A stretch of DNA of 64,000 bases from Streptomyces sp. NBC_00820 (GTDB lineage: Bacteria > Actinomycetota > Actinomycetes > Streptomycetales > Streptomycetaceae), in contig NZ_CP108882.1 in assembly GCF_036347055.1 (NCBI RefSeq), positions 62,001-126,000 of the forward strand, given 5' to 3'. Shown here piece after piece: positions 53,030 to 61,981 of this stretch (its first letter is position 1; each line of letters starts with the position of its first letter). The notes beneath the pieces are model-generated. The model did no database searches and was not told where the DNA came from. It worked only from the letters and a program-made list of their open reading frames with translations. The translations under genes were made by a program, and so were the position numbers.

Positions 53030-53543
53030 TTCTGCCATGCCGTGGAGACGGCGAAAGACAGCGCCCTGTTGTGCGCGGGAGCTCGTGCGGTCAGGCAGCG
53101 AAGCCCACACTCGTACAGAACTCGAAGGCCCCGTACTGAGATCCCAGGTCGGGCAGGATGCCGTCGGTCCATGCCTCGTCCAGGCCCGCCGCGTCGCCGA
53201 CCGCCTGGACGCCCAGATGCAACCGGGCGGCATCGCCCAGGAGTTCACCTACCGGGCGCTCGGGCCTCGCTGACGTCGTGTCCACAGCCCAGGAGCGGGC
53301 ACTGCCACCCACCGGGAAACGGTCCGACGAGCACCTTGCCAGGTCCTCCTCCTGATCACGGATTCGCAGAGATCACCCTCCTTGCGCGAGGCCAGCCAAA
53401 CAGCCTGTCACCACTGGCCACGCCCGCAGCCGCGCTCTTGGCCCACCTCACTCCCCCACACCACCACACCCACCTGACCAGCACAGACTCGCTCCGCCTG
53501 ATCCACCCGGCAATAGCGAATCCTTCGACGATCACCGGATTCC

Positions 53544-53572
53544 GGAACGATCACTGAACTCGCACTTCAGAG
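53544..53572 (+). repeat. Dispersed repeat copy 3
   Basis: Begins GGAACGATCACTGAAC and ends CACTTCAGAG. It matches the 43005-43033 copy at most positions over 29 bases and lies 30 bases before the heptanucleotide minisatellite. Confidence 0.5.
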
Positions 53573-53602
53573 GGCTCTTAGGCTCTTGAACCTCCACGGA
53601 AG

Positions 53603-53992
53603 CCGTGGGTCAGGGGCCAGGGGCCGTGGGTCAGGGGCCAGGGGCCGTGGGTCAGGGGCCAGGGGCCAGGGGCCGTGGGTCAGGGGCCAGGGGCCGTGGG
53701 TCAGGGGCCAGGGGCCAGGGGCCGTGGGTCAGGGGCCAGGGGCCGTGGGTCAGGGGCCAGGGGCCGTGGGTCAGGGGCCAGGGGCCAGGGGCCGTGGGCC
53801 AGGGGCCAGGGGCCGTGGGCCAGGGGCCAGGGGCCAGGGGCCGGGGGGCCAGGGGCCGTGGGCCAGGGGTCGGGGGGCCAGGGGCCGTGGGCCAGGGGCC
53901 AGGGGCCAGGGGCCGTGGGCCAGGGGCCAGGGGCCAGGGGCCAGGGGCCAGGGGCCAGGGGCCAGGGGCCGTGGGCCAGGGGCCGGGGGTCG
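53603..53992. repeat. Heptanucleotide minisatellite (about 55 units)
   Basis: The stretch is built almost wholly of 7-base units: AGGGGCC, alternating irregularly with GTGGGTC in the first half and GTGGGCC in the second. Because 7 is not a multiple of 3, every frame reads a 7-residue cycle of the same kind, so long frames appear on both strands (Gly/Gln/Pro/Arg one way, Pro/Gly/Trp the other). These are not genes. The strand with GGGG every 7 bases could form G-quadruplexes. Copy number should vary by slippage. Confidence 0.85.
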
Positions 53993-54626
53993 GAAGGGAC
54001 TTCGGCGAGCTGGGTCGGTGTGTGGCAGGGCCGGGGTCCGCAGAAAGGTCTGGCGCCGCGATGGGCGGCGCCAGAACAGTCGAGCGTGTCCCGCGGCAAC
54101 GGGGCTGCTCGGTCTCCTGGGTAGCTGTGTTGCCCGCAGTACTTCGGAGAGCCCACTGGCGGCCGTGAGGCGCGCAGTCAGGCACGCACAAACATCAGGC
54201 ATGTCGGCACGAAGGTCAAGGCCGGGACGAGGGCGCGGGAACGGGGAGGGGCATTGCCGCCCCGAGCTGCGGTGACAGGGGTTGCGGCGTGTCCGGAAGC
54301 TGTAGTGGATCGCGGGACATCCCTGCGGATTGTCACCCTCAGTGACAGTCGCGGTCCCTGAAAGATGGGACGCAACTGCGGAAAGAAGCTTGCGTCACCG
54401 CCCACGAACAGGCGCGATGCCTCACAGAAGTCCGCGCCGAGTCCACGCGGTCAAAGGGACACATCTGCGGAATGCGTTCCCGGCAGTTAGTGCTGGAGGC
54501 CGGGATGCTGCAACATCGCTAACCACCGCGGGTGGCGGCAACCGCCCCGGCATACCAGCACCGCCCACACCACCGGCAAGTACGCCCGCAGTAGCAGATG
54601 TTGAGTCCAGAACGAACAGTTAGGTC
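53993..54626. other. Intergenic region, no gene seen
   Basis: About 630 bases between the minisatellite and the small membrane protein gene. Open frames are present but look like GC-rich chance frames. The promoter of the downstream two-gene operon should be here. Confidence 0.4.
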
Positions 54627-54848
54627 ATGAAGTTGAACAACACCAATTGCGGCACAGCGCGTCCTTTGACCGTGGCTGAGGCCGTCGTCCTCGTCGTGAT
54701 CATCATCGTCGCCGGTTCCCTGGCCGCCGCCGGCTGGCCGGCCGCCGGCGTGATCGTCATGACTCTCAAGGCACTCTCCCTCGGCTACCGCCTCCTGATG
54801 CAGCTGCGACGCGCCCGCACCGTCACGGCGCGGCCCGCGCAGGCCTGA
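54627..54848 (+). CDS. Small membrane protein
   Basis: The 73-residue product has one strong membrane helix (TVAEAVVLVVIIIVAGSLAA, about 15-34) and a second hydrophobic stretch (GVIVMTLKALSLGYRLLM, about 41-58), followed by a basic tail. The ribosome site (AGG) is weak. It ends 6 bases before an HTH gene and is probably co-translated with it. Function is unknown; it may be a membrane partner of the regulator. Confidence 0.55.
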   Translation: MKLNNTNCGTARPLTVAEAVVLVVIIIVAGSLAAAGWPAAGVIVMTLKALSLGYRLLMQLRRARTVTARPAQA

Positions 54849-54854
54849 TCCGCG

Positions 54855-56345
54855 ATGGCGCGCCGCGAGAACGCGATTCCCCTGTGCAGTCGGTCGCTGC
54901 GTGCTCTGGTGACCTGGCTGCGTGAGGGCAGAGCTGCTGCCGCACTGACCTACGAACAGCTCGCCTCTCGTACCGAGTTCAGTGCGGACACTCTCGCGCG
55001 CGCCGCCTCGGGGCGCAGCGTGCCGCAGAACCCGGCGGTGGTCCTGGCCTACGCCGCGGCCTGCGAGCGCAGCACGAAGGAAGCCGAGCGGCTGTGGAAG
55101 CACGCCCGGCGCGACGAGGCCCGTGCTCAGGGCGTGGTCGGCGGCCACCGCAGCGGAGTGCACATCAGTGTCGTCAAGGACTTCGCTGATCTGCACTCCG
55201 CGCTCGTCGATCTGCACCACGACGACGGCCGGCCACCGCTGCGCTCCCTCGATGCCCGGGTGGGGGGCGTCGGGCGGCTGCCGCACAGCACCGTCGGCCG
55301 AGTCCTCAAAGGCAGTTCCACGCCCAGCCGTACGTTTGTCGCGGCCTTCGCCGAGGCCTGCAACGTCCGCAGGAGCGAGCTGCCCGAGTGGACGAAGGCC
55401 TGGGACCGTGCGGACGCCGACCGGCGCAGCAGCCGCCTGCGCTCCCGCAGACCCGACACCACCCAGCGTCTGGTCTTCCACGACCGTGTCACCCCCAGAG
55501 ACCTGCAGTTGCTGATGAGCGAGATGGAGTCGACCTCACGCAGGACCCCCGCTCTCAAGCTCACGGTTCACGTGCCCGACCCGGCCTCGCCCGAAGCGGA
55601 CGCCGTCGCGCGGATGAGCCGAGAACTCCTCGTCGACCAGGCGCAGCGCCGTGGAGAGCTCGCCTGTCCGCGGTGTCGCCGCCCCTCCTTCGGTTACAGC
55701 GGCGAACGCGGGTGGACTTCACTGCTGTGCTCCAGCTGCGCACCCGCCACGCGTTCAGAGGCCGTTGCACCCGCTGCCCCTGCGGATGCTCCCACGCTGG
55801 TACTACGCCGGCCCGGGCCTGGTCCGTCGCCGGATCGCGGAGTGGACACCCCCACCCTGTCCCTGCGGGTGCCCGGCGTGCGGCCCCCTCTGCCACGGCG
55901 GCAGACCACACGGACATGGCCCCAGGCCTCCCCATCACATCCCGCGCCGGCTCTGAACGCCGCGACGATGACCACCCTCAACGAACCTCCCGGCTCCGGA
56001 GACTTCTTCGCCCCCCGCGTCCTGCCTGCCCCCGCGCAGCCCTTCCGCACGCCCGTTCCTGCCCCGGTGATCTGCCCGCTGGGCAGCGACTGCCCCGACC
56101 ACGGCGAAGATCCGGCCGCCGCCGGACCCTACCCGGGCAGCCCCCGCCCGGCAGCCAGGCCGCTGACGACCCGCATCCGCATCCGCATCCCCGGCTCCCG
56201 GCCCACCCCGCCCGTGGTCGTACGCCGTCACAGCGAGCCGGCCGCGGCCCGGCCAGGGCCGCACACGCCCCCTCACACCCCGGCCGACACACGAACCCAA
56301 CGGGACACCCAACCGTGCGCACCTCGCGGTCAGGAAGACCGCTGA
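54855..56345 (+). CDS. HTH regulator with Cys-pair motif and Pro-rich tail
   Basis: The 496-residue product has an N-terminal Xre-like helix-turn-helix (AALTYEQLASRTEFSADTLA, then RAASGRSVPQNPAVVLAYAA). A second HTH-like region is near 125-180 (LPHSTVGRVLKGSSTPSRTF, then AFAEACNVRRSELPEW), so two DNA-binding units are likely. A CPRCRRPSFGYSGERGWTSL segment with a later CSSC pair could bind zinc. The final 170 residues are Pro/Arg-rich and disordered. It follows a small membrane protein by 6 bases. Its target genes are unknown. Confidence 0.65.
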   Translation: MARRENAIPLCSRSLRALVTWLREGRAAAALTYEQLASRTEFSADTLARAASGRSVPQNPAVVLAYAAACERSTKEAERLWKHARRDEARAQGVVGGHRSGVHISVVKDFADLHSALVDLHHDDGRPPLRSLDARVGGVGRLPHSTVGRVLKGSSTPSRTFVAAFAEACNVRRSELPEWTKAWDRADADRRSSRLRSRRPDTTQRLVFHDRVTPRDLQLLMSEMESTSRRTPALKLTVHVPDPASPEADAVARMSRELLVDQAQRRGELACPRCRRPSFGYSGERGWTSLLCSSCAPATRSEAVAPAAPADAPTLVLRRPGPGPSPDRGVDTPTLSLRVPGVRPPLPRRQTTRTWPQASPSHPAPALNAATMTTLNEPPGSGDFFAPRVLPAPAQPFRTPVPAPVICPLGSDCPDHGEDPAAAGPYPGSPRPAARPLTTRIRIRIPGSRPTPPVVVRRHSEPAAARPGPHTPPHTPADTRTQRDTQPCAPRGQEDR

Positions 56346-56800
56346 GCCGTCCCGCACCGTCACCGGGGCGGCGGCCTCACGGCAGCCCGGCCTCCGTCCT
56401 TGAGCACCCACCCTTTCGACAGGTGGTGGGCCCCGCTGAACCCGACGGTCTCCGAGGACGTGCCCAGGCTGCGGGTCCGGGCAGGCAAGCGGTGTAGCCG
56501 GGGGCTGCCTGTAGGTGGGCCGAACAGTTCACAGATCATGCAGGAGCCGTACTCGTCCTACATTCCCGGACTCGACCACCGAGCGAACCGGGCCATGACG
56601 AAGTCCCTCGCCATCCACGCCTCCTGAGACACAGCACCGCCCAGTGGCGGCCTTGAACCGGAGACGGGCAAAGTCCACCGTTGACCGGCCGCACCAGCAC
56701 ACCCCGCCGTGTCCACTTGGTCGACAACCTCCTCCCCCGCCTCCAGCCCTCCCGCCACACCCCCGGCGTTGGTGACATCAACCCGAAGAAGTGAGCGCTT
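56346..56800. other. Intergenic region with a possible transposase scrap
   Basis: No intact gene. A short plus-strand frame ending in TGA near 56795 (RRVHLVDNLLPRLQPSRHTP) looks like the C-terminal end of some transposase, suggesting an old element here. The match is by feel only. Confidence 0.3.
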
Positions 56801-56844
56801 TCAGAGTGGCCACTGATCGGGTGACGGGCTTGGGTCCGCAACGC

Positions 56845-56908
56845 ACGAGGCTCCCGTGCCGCTGAGAGAGGTGTTCGACGTCTCAACTCATCAACACAGG
56901 AGCCTCGT
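56845..56908 (+). promoter_or_regulatory. Long-range hairpin masking the transposase start
   Basis: ACGAGGCTCC at 56845-56854 is complementary to GGAGCCTCGT at 56899-56908. The second arm covers the AGGAG ribosome site and the first base of the TTG start. Transcripts entering from outside the element would fold here and hide the start, a known way for IS elements to avoid activation by read-through. Confidence 0.5.
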
Positions 56909-57657
56909 TGGTCCCATATCCTGCCGCACTCGACCTGCCTCACGCCCTGGTCGAGTGGGTAACCATGCTCATCGTCACTCGTGAGGGTGACCGCCGCTGC
57001 AAACTCCCGCCTCACCAGCGGGCCCTCGTCGGCCTGATCTACCTCCCCCGGCACGACACCCTCACGCAGATCGCCGCGGGCTTCGGCATATCCGTGGGTA
57101 CCGCCCACGCCTATGCCACCACCGTCGTCGACCACCTGTCCCGTCGGGCACCCGGGCTGCTGCGAATCCTGCGGGAGGCCGATCCCGAGTATGTCGTGCT
57201 CGACGGCACGCTCGCCGAGTACGACCGCGTCGGTGACAGTCGAGCCGATTTCTCCCAGAAGCATCGCCGTCACGGAGTGAACGTGCAGGTCGTGACCCAT
57301 CCCGAGGGCAAACTGCTGCGGATCTCAACCACGTTGCCCGGCCGCACCCACGACCTCACCGCAGCCCGCACCCACCACATCATCCGGATCTGCGAACGCC
57401 AGGGCGTGCCAGTCCTCGCCGACCGCGCCTACACCGGAGCCGGCCCCTGGGTGACCACCCCGCTCAAACGCCCACCCCTCAAGGAACTCACCCCCACCCA
57501 GCTGACAGTCAACCGAGCCCTGTCGGCAACCCGGGCGCCCGTCGAACGAAACATCGCGAGACTGAAGCCCTGGCGGATCTTCCGCCGGACCCGCTGCAGC
57601 CCGAACCGCCTCACATCAATCACCGCCGCCACCCTCACCCTGGAACATCAGCGCTGA
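56908..57657 (+). CDS. IS5-family transposase with TTG start
   Basis: The 249-residue transposase belongs to the DDE_Tnp_4 (HARBI1-like) group. It has an N-terminal HTH ([20 protein letters not shown]), then the catalytic Asp in [33 protein letters not shown], the second Asp in [13 protein letters not shown], and the Glu in [16 protein letters not shown]. The TTG start has AGGAG at a 5-base spacing, and residues from the TTG onward ([15 protein letters not shown]) look native. All catalytic residues are present, so it may be active. Confidence 0.8.
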   Translation: MVPYPAALDLPHALVEWVTMLIVTREGDRRCKLPPHQRALVGLIYLPRHDTLTQIAAGFGISVGTAHAYATTVVDHLSRRAPGLLRILREADPEYVVLDGTLAEYDRVGDSRADFSQKHRRHGVNVQVVTHPEGKLLRISTTLPGRTHDLTAARTHHIIRICERQGVPVLADRAYTGAGPWVTTPLKRPPLKELTPTQLTVNRALSATRAPVERNIARLKPWRIFRRTRCSPNRLTSITAATLTLEHQR

Positions 57658-57658
57658 A

Positions 57659-58048
57659 AATGCCACCCTCGACCTGCTGCTGGCGGTGCCGGTCACCGCG
57701 GCCGGCGTCCAGGACTCCGCGGCTGGCCGCATCCTCCTTCAACAGGCTGCCGCCAACCACCCCAGCCTGCGCAAGGCCTGGGTCGACGGCGGCTACCGCA
57801 AGCACTTCGCCGAACCCGCAGCGACCCTCGGCATCGACCTCGAAATCGCCCAACGCACCCCTGGGAGCAGGAGATTCACCCCGACTCCGAAACGGTGGGC
57901 AGTGGAGCGGACCTACGACTGGCTCATGCCCCACCGCCGCCCGGCCCGCGACTACGAAACCCACCCACACCGTTCCGAAGCCATGATCCACCGCGCGATA
58001 ACCGACCTGATGGCCCGCCACCTCCCCGGAAAGAACACCATCCCCTAG
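57659..58048 (+). pseudogene. 3' remnant of another IS5-family transposase
   Basis: About 129 codons correspond to the C-terminal part of an IS5 transposase: KAWVDGGYRKHFAEPAATLG (second catalytic Asp) and RRFTPTPKRWAVERTYDWLM (Glu). The N-terminal half and first Asp are missing. It abuts the right end of the preceding element, which probably interrupted it. Confidence 0.75.
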
Positions 58049-58159
58049 CGAAACCCGACACCAGCACACCAAAGCCGCATCCAGGGATAAAACAACAGGA
58101 TGAAACGACCTCTTAGAGATGCCTGGCCAGACGTGGCACTTGTCCAGCCAGGCTTTCTC

Positions 58160-58618
58160 TCATATTCCGTTCGCCCCTGCTGCCGACCGGAATCTTCTCA
58201 CTGCTTCTACATCGACGCGCCATTCCGAGATTTCGTTGCCGCCCTCGTCGACGACCTCTCGTGGCCCGATAGACAGCCACGGCTGCTCAGGATCGAACGG
58301 TTCGCTCAGTTCGGCGAGAAATACTAGGGAGTTCTGAACGAAGACGTCGTCCCCAATTCGATAGAGCGGCCAGCAGGAGATGAAATTTGCCGTCACCGGA
58401 TCCGAAAGGGAGGAAACGAGACAGGACGTCGCCACATCCCCGCCCTCTAGTCGATTCAGTGCGCTGGACCAACTCTGCTCGTAGTGTGACGAATTCCAGT
58501 ACGTCAGATCTATCGGGAAGGTTTCGCCGAATCCACCGACAACGATCCTCCCGACGCCCGGAGAAATCAACTCGATGGAGAAATCGTCACTTCTTGAGGT
58601 AGTTGAGATCCTGGTCAT
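58160..58618 (-). CDS. Immunity-like protein for the RHS toxin
   Basis: The 152-residue soluble protein has a pattern seen in CdiI-type immunity proteins: SSALNRLEGGDVATSCLVSS, then CWPLYRIGDDVFVQNSLVFL, IGPREVVDE and ISEWRVDVEAVRRFRSA near the end. It begins about 32 bases before the toxin stop codon, in another frame, the usual toxin-immunity arrangement. It should bind and neutralise the toxin encoded just upstream. The family assignment is by resemblance; the genetic position is strong support. It appears intact although the toxin is not. Confidence 0.6.
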   Translation of the reverse strand: MTRISTTSRSDDFSIELISPGVGRIVVGGFGETFPIDLTYWNSSHYEQSWSSALNRLEGGDVATSCLVSSLSDPVTANFISCWPLYRIGDDVFVQNSLVFLAELSEPFDPEQPWLSIGPREVVDEGGNEISEWRVDVEAVRRFRSAAGANGI

Positions 58619-59387
58619 AAGTACCTATCCGCTGTCCCCTGCAATTGTACATCTTCCAGCCATCCGTGACATTGTGTCCGTCAACATCCGGGGTGATGTA
58701 GTTCTTGCCGTTGAAGTATACGCCTTGCCCGTGCGACTAGAATCCCGCTTGATCCACTGCTTTACTCGCTTTGATGACAGTCTTGTATCCGAGGTCTCCG
58801 GCTCGATCGGCGGTCGAAGGCTTGTAGAGTTCCTTGTTGTCCGCCTGCCGCTTCTTCACGCTTTCTTCGGAATAGGGATCATCCGGGTTAAAAGAAGCCG
58901 GCTTGTATCCCGGTTTCATCGGGACTTCTTCTTGCACGGGCAGTTTGCCCTTGGCTCCTCCTCCGAAGGCTCCGAGCGCCGCCCCGAGGCCCGCAGAATT
59001 CGAGTTGGGACTAAGCCCGCGCTCTTCCCCCCAGGCCCTGTACTCGTCAGTGAGACACTGCCCTTCCACCACACAGGCAGGGGTGAAGAGGGCACTCGCC
59101 ATGTCCAGAAGCGAAGTGATGGGCATACCCATACCGAAGATGAAGTTCTGCTGTCCACGGCCGGCGACGTTCGCCCAGCTCATCATCGCAGGGTCATCAG
59201 CCCATACCGGGTTGAAATACGGGACTGGCCCGGGGATTGGAACGCCAGCCGCGGTCGTGGTGCCCTGGGAGTCATAGAGGGTCCCGACCGTGGCACCTCC
59301 GCTGCACTTTCCACTGTGACAGTTTCCAGCGCTGGCGTTTCCGGGGTCGACCGGGCCATCGGTGAAAACGCCGATTGAGCCTCCCAC
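58587..59387 (-). pseudogene. RHS-type polymorphic toxin tail with internal stop
   Basis: A 216-codon frame covers the pre-toxin region (SLLDMASALFTPACVVEGQ, KPSTADRAGDLGYKTVIK) and ends at TAG (58737-58739). The same frame continues for 49 codons with SHGQGVYFNGKNYITPDVDG and RIGTYDQDLNYLKK, then stops at 58587. That tail matches the Ntox21-like toxin C-terminal domain, a predicted RNase. The TAG therefore removes the toxin domain unless it is read through. The 5' RHS repeats are lost apart from a scrap upstream. Confidence 0.7.
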
Positions 59388-59473
59388 TACATTTCCTCTG
59401 GGCGTTCCAGCTTGGGGCGGGTGGTCGTGTCGCCGATGCCGTCATAGGCGTAGGTAGGGCTCACGCCGTCGCA
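59387..59473 (-). pseudogene. RHS-repeat scrap
   Basis: A minus-strand frame reads DGVSPTYAYDGIGDTTTRP before a TAG at 59387-59389. YAYDGIGDTTT is a typical RHS/YD repeat. It is out of frame with the toxin remnant and cut off on the other side near the truncated transposase, so it is debris of the same toxin gene. Confidence 0.6.
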
Positions 59474-59521
59474 GGTCTACAACTTCTCTGGAGGGGACGA
59501 GGGTAAGGGCGTCGGCGCCAA

Positions 59522-60184
59522 TCAGAGGAAGCCCTTGGTGCCTTTGGGCCGGGAGAAGATGCGCAGGGTGAGCCAGAGGCGTTCGCGGGCGCAGTCCACG
59601 AGGTCGCCGGCGTAGCCGCGGTCGGCCCAGACCTGGGTGATCTGCGGCTGGGTCAGGCTCAGGCGCCAGAACACGTCGCGGGCGGCGTCGCGGTCCTGGA
59701 TGTCGGCGGGCGTCACCGTGATCATCACGGGCAGGCCGAGCGTGTCCACGGTGATATGTCGTTTGCGCCCGTTGATCTTCTTCGCGGCATCGTAGCCGCG
59801 GCTGTTGCGGCCGACGGTGGAGGCGCCCTTGACCGACTGGGAGTCGACGATCAGCGTGACCGGGTGCGGGCAGCGGCCCTTGCCCGTACGAATCCGGCGG
59901 CGGAGCTGGTCACGGATGTAGGTGACGATCCCGGCCCGGTTCCACCTCCAGAAGAACCCGTAAACCGTCTCCCACGGGGGAAAGTCCGCAGGCAAGGCCC
60001 GCCATTTCGCGCCATTGTCGACGATGTAGCGGATGCCGTCGACGATCTCCCGCCGCGGCCACTTCTCCGGATGCCCGCCGGTCTTGGTCTGGCAGGCCGG
60101 GACCGGCAGCAACGGCTTCAGCAGGGCCCACTCAGAGACAGAGGTGTCGGACGGGTAGCGGCGGCGACGGGAAGCAGCGGACAT
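59522..60184 (-). pseudogene. IS5-family transposase, 3' truncated
   Basis: The frame keeps the N-terminal region (SEWALLKPLLPVPACQTKTG, NGAKWRALPADFPPWETVYG), the first Asp (TLIVDSQSVKGAS) and the second (VWADRGYAGDLVD). It stops at KGTKGFL, before the usual VERxxAW segment that holds the catalytic Glu. Compared with the intact transposase at 51219 it lacks roughly the last 45 residues. It abuts the RHS debris, so a deletion joined the two. It should be inactive. Confidence 0.72.
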
Positions 60185-60217
60185 GGCGGGCTCGGCAGAG
60201 GTGATCGGCGTCGGGGG

Positions 60218-60631
60218 CTATTTGGAGAGCTGGGCGAAGATGGCGCGGACGCCGGTGAGCTGGGCGGTGGCGAGTTGGGCCCATTCGTCGTCGGGGTAGC
60301 GGGCCAGGTGCGGATCGAGCGTGCCCGTGATCACACGGGTGAGGCGGCCGAGGATCTGCCGGAACTGCCGCTTGTCGTACTCGATCCAGTCCGCGGGGTC
60401 GTCGGAGAACATGGACCCGTCCTGCCGGGTCCAGGTGATCGGCGTCAGGTCTTCTGCGGCGACGACGTCGCGGACGTGCCGGATGCCGCGGCCGACCTGC
60501 GAACGGGTCAGGCGGGTGGCGGCCATGAGCTGGTAGGTGTGCAGGCTGGCGGGGCGTGCTTCCATCAGGGCGACGCGGACCAGGTCGCCGTAGTGCTCCG
60601 CCAGCGGCCGAGCCTCCCGGCGTCGCGGCAT
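60218..60631 (-). CDS. IS-associated HTH-like protein
   Basis: The 137-residue product has a winged-helix-like segment (LHTYQLMAATRLTRSQVGRG, about 30-49) and a C-terminal helical part (RQFRQILGRLTRVITG). It lies 33 bases upstream of the truncated transposase in the same direction and is probably an accessory gene of that IS. A regulator of transposition is inferred. No close family is known to me. Confidence 0.5.
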   Translation of the reverse strand: MPRRREARPLAEHYGDLVRVALMEARPASLHTYQLMAATRLTRSQVGRGIRHVRDVVAAEDLTPITWTRQDGSMFSDDPADWIEYDKRQFRQILGRLTRVITGTLDPHLARYPDDEWAQLATAQLTGVRAIFAQLSK

Positions 60632-60668
60632 GGCCTACTCGCCCTTGAGCAGCCGGACCAGCTGCTCG

Positions 60669-60971
60669 TCACAGAGTGAACTCTCCGTTGTCGAGGGCCC
60701 CTTCGAGCCAGTCCGCCGCCGCGCGGACCCGGCTGATCTGACGGCGCACGGTCTCGCGCTCGTCTTCGGTGAACTCCTGCCCCCGCAGCTGCGGGACCAG
60801 GCGGCCAAGCGTGGCCACGAAGTCGTGGCAGGAGCCGACCAGGTCGAGGTACTCGATGGTGTGCTCGATCGCGCGGACGGCCGAGGTGCGTTCGCGGATC
60901 CGGTCCCGGGTCTCGTGGGAGTTGTCGAACTGGGCACGGTTGACGAGCATCCGAGTCGTGTCGTCCCGCAT
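60669..60971 (-). CDS. IS-associated helical protein
   Basis: The 100-residue product is all helical and charged (RDRIRERTSAVRAIEHTIEY, ERETVRRQISRVRAAADWLE). It precedes the HTH-like gene by 37 bases in the same direction. The pair and the truncated transposase look like one IS operon. No family is recognised. Confidence 0.45.
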   Translation of the reverse strand: MRDDTTRMLVNRAQFDNSHETRDRIRERTSAVRAIEHTIEYLDLVGSCHDFVATLGRLVPQLRGQEFTEDERETVRRQISRVRAAADWLEGALDNGEFTL

Positions 60972-61082
60972 CGTCTTCCGGGCAACGGCCGGGCGGCGCA
61001 GCAGGTGAAGTCGACCGCGCTGTGGTACCGGAAAGGACTGAGCTTCGTGGATGTCGACATGACCATCTGGCCAGCGGCCTAG

Positions 61083-61981
61083 CTAGGCCGTTTCTTTCGG
61101 ATCACCTTGCCGACCAGATGAAGATGGCGGCGAGGTGGAGTCCGCCGAGGTAGATGGTGGCGGTCTTGTCGTAGCGAGTGGCCAGGGCTTTGTTGTGCTT
61201 GAGCCGGTTGAAGCAGCGCTCGACGACGTTGCGGCGACGGTAGGCGGCCCGGTCGAGCCGGCAGCGGCCCTCGCCTCGCCGGATGCGTCCGTTGATCTGG
61301 TCGATCCGTTCCGGGATCGCCGCCCGGATGCCCCGCCCGCGCAGGTAAGCGCTGATCTTGACGGACGAGTAGCCCTTGTCCGCGGCCACTTGGTCGGGCC
61401 GGGTCCTGGGCCGGCCGGGCCCGCACCGGGTGATGCGGATACGGGCCATGACCTGCTCAAACTGGGTGCAGTCGTTGACGTTCCCGCCGGTGATCGTGAA
61501 CGCCAGCGGCCGTCCCCGGCCGTCGCAGGCGAGATGGATCTTCGTGGTCAGCCCGCCGCGGGACCGGCCGAGCGCCTCGCCCGGCCAGTCCTGCCCCTTT
61601 CTCGGGCCCCGGCCGTATGCTGGTGGGCTCGCACGGTGGTCGAGTCGACACACACGATCGTCCAGTCGACGACGCCGACGGCATCGCAATGCTGCTGGAC
61701 GTGGGCCAGCAGGCGGTCCCAGGTGCCGTCGGCGGACCATCGGCGGAAGCGTTCATAGACCGTCTTCCACGGCCCGTAGCGTTCGGGCAGGTCCCGCCAG
61801 GCCGCCCCCGTGGACAGCTTCCACAGAATCCCGTTCACCACCTGCCGGCGGTCCCGCACCGGACGGCCCATCCGGGGAGGGGCTAGCAACGGCTCGATCA
61901 CCGCCCACGGCTCATCAGTCAGTTCATGACGACGCACCACGAACAGCCCAACGACCCAACCACTTTACGGACACGACCTAG
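61083..61981. mobile_element. IS5-family (IS427-type) element
   Basis: The ends share CTAGGYCGT and a looser match for about 20 bases (61083 onward, and inverse up to 61981). TA/CTAG at both edges fits a TA duplication. It contains one two-frame transposase and no passenger, at 899 bp. Confidence 0.7.
61102..61940 (-). CDS. IS5-family transposase in two overlapping frames
   Basis: Frame 1 (61940 down to 61548) holds LTDEPWAVIEPLLAPPRMGR and the first Asp in DWTIVCVDSTTVRAHQH. Frame 2 (to 61102) holds GRSRGGLTTKIHLACDGRGR, the second Asp in VAADKGYSSVK and the Glu in NVVERCFNRLKHNKAL. The frames are related by a -1 shift. An AAAGGGG run in the overlap could be the slippery site. As in other IS427-type elements, programmed frameshifting probably yields the full transposase, so it may be active. 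Confidence 0.8.

Larger units (their letters stand above)
52745..53602. other. Gene-poor stretch with one hairpin
   Basis: No convincing gene in about 860 bases. A 73-codon minus-strand frame ending near 53091 (VGELLGDAARLHLGVQAVGD) looks partly protein-like and may be a gene relic. A perfect hairpin lies at 53006-53029 (GGCCGACCT, 6-base loop, AGGTCGGCC), and a dispersed repeat copy at 53544-53572. Confidence 0.45.
56802..57660. mobile_element. IS5-family (DDE_Tnp_4 type) element inserted in older IS DNA
   Basis: The ends are approximate: CACTGAT near 56802 and the inverse ATCAGCG at 57648-57654 may be the terminal repeats. The element holds one transposase. Directly after it the 3' half of a different IS5 transposase begins, so this element probably landed in or beside an older IS. 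Confidence 0.5.

Noticed and set aside
52943..53312. Small minus-strand genes in the 53-kb gap
   Set aside because: One frame has a protein-like stretch (VGELLGDAARLHLGVQAVGD) but no good start or family; treated as a possible relic only.
53586..54275. Gly/Pro-rich proteins in all frames of the repeat region
   Set aside because: The heptamer repeat keeps every frame open on both strands; the translations are permutations of the same cycle and not evidence of a gene.
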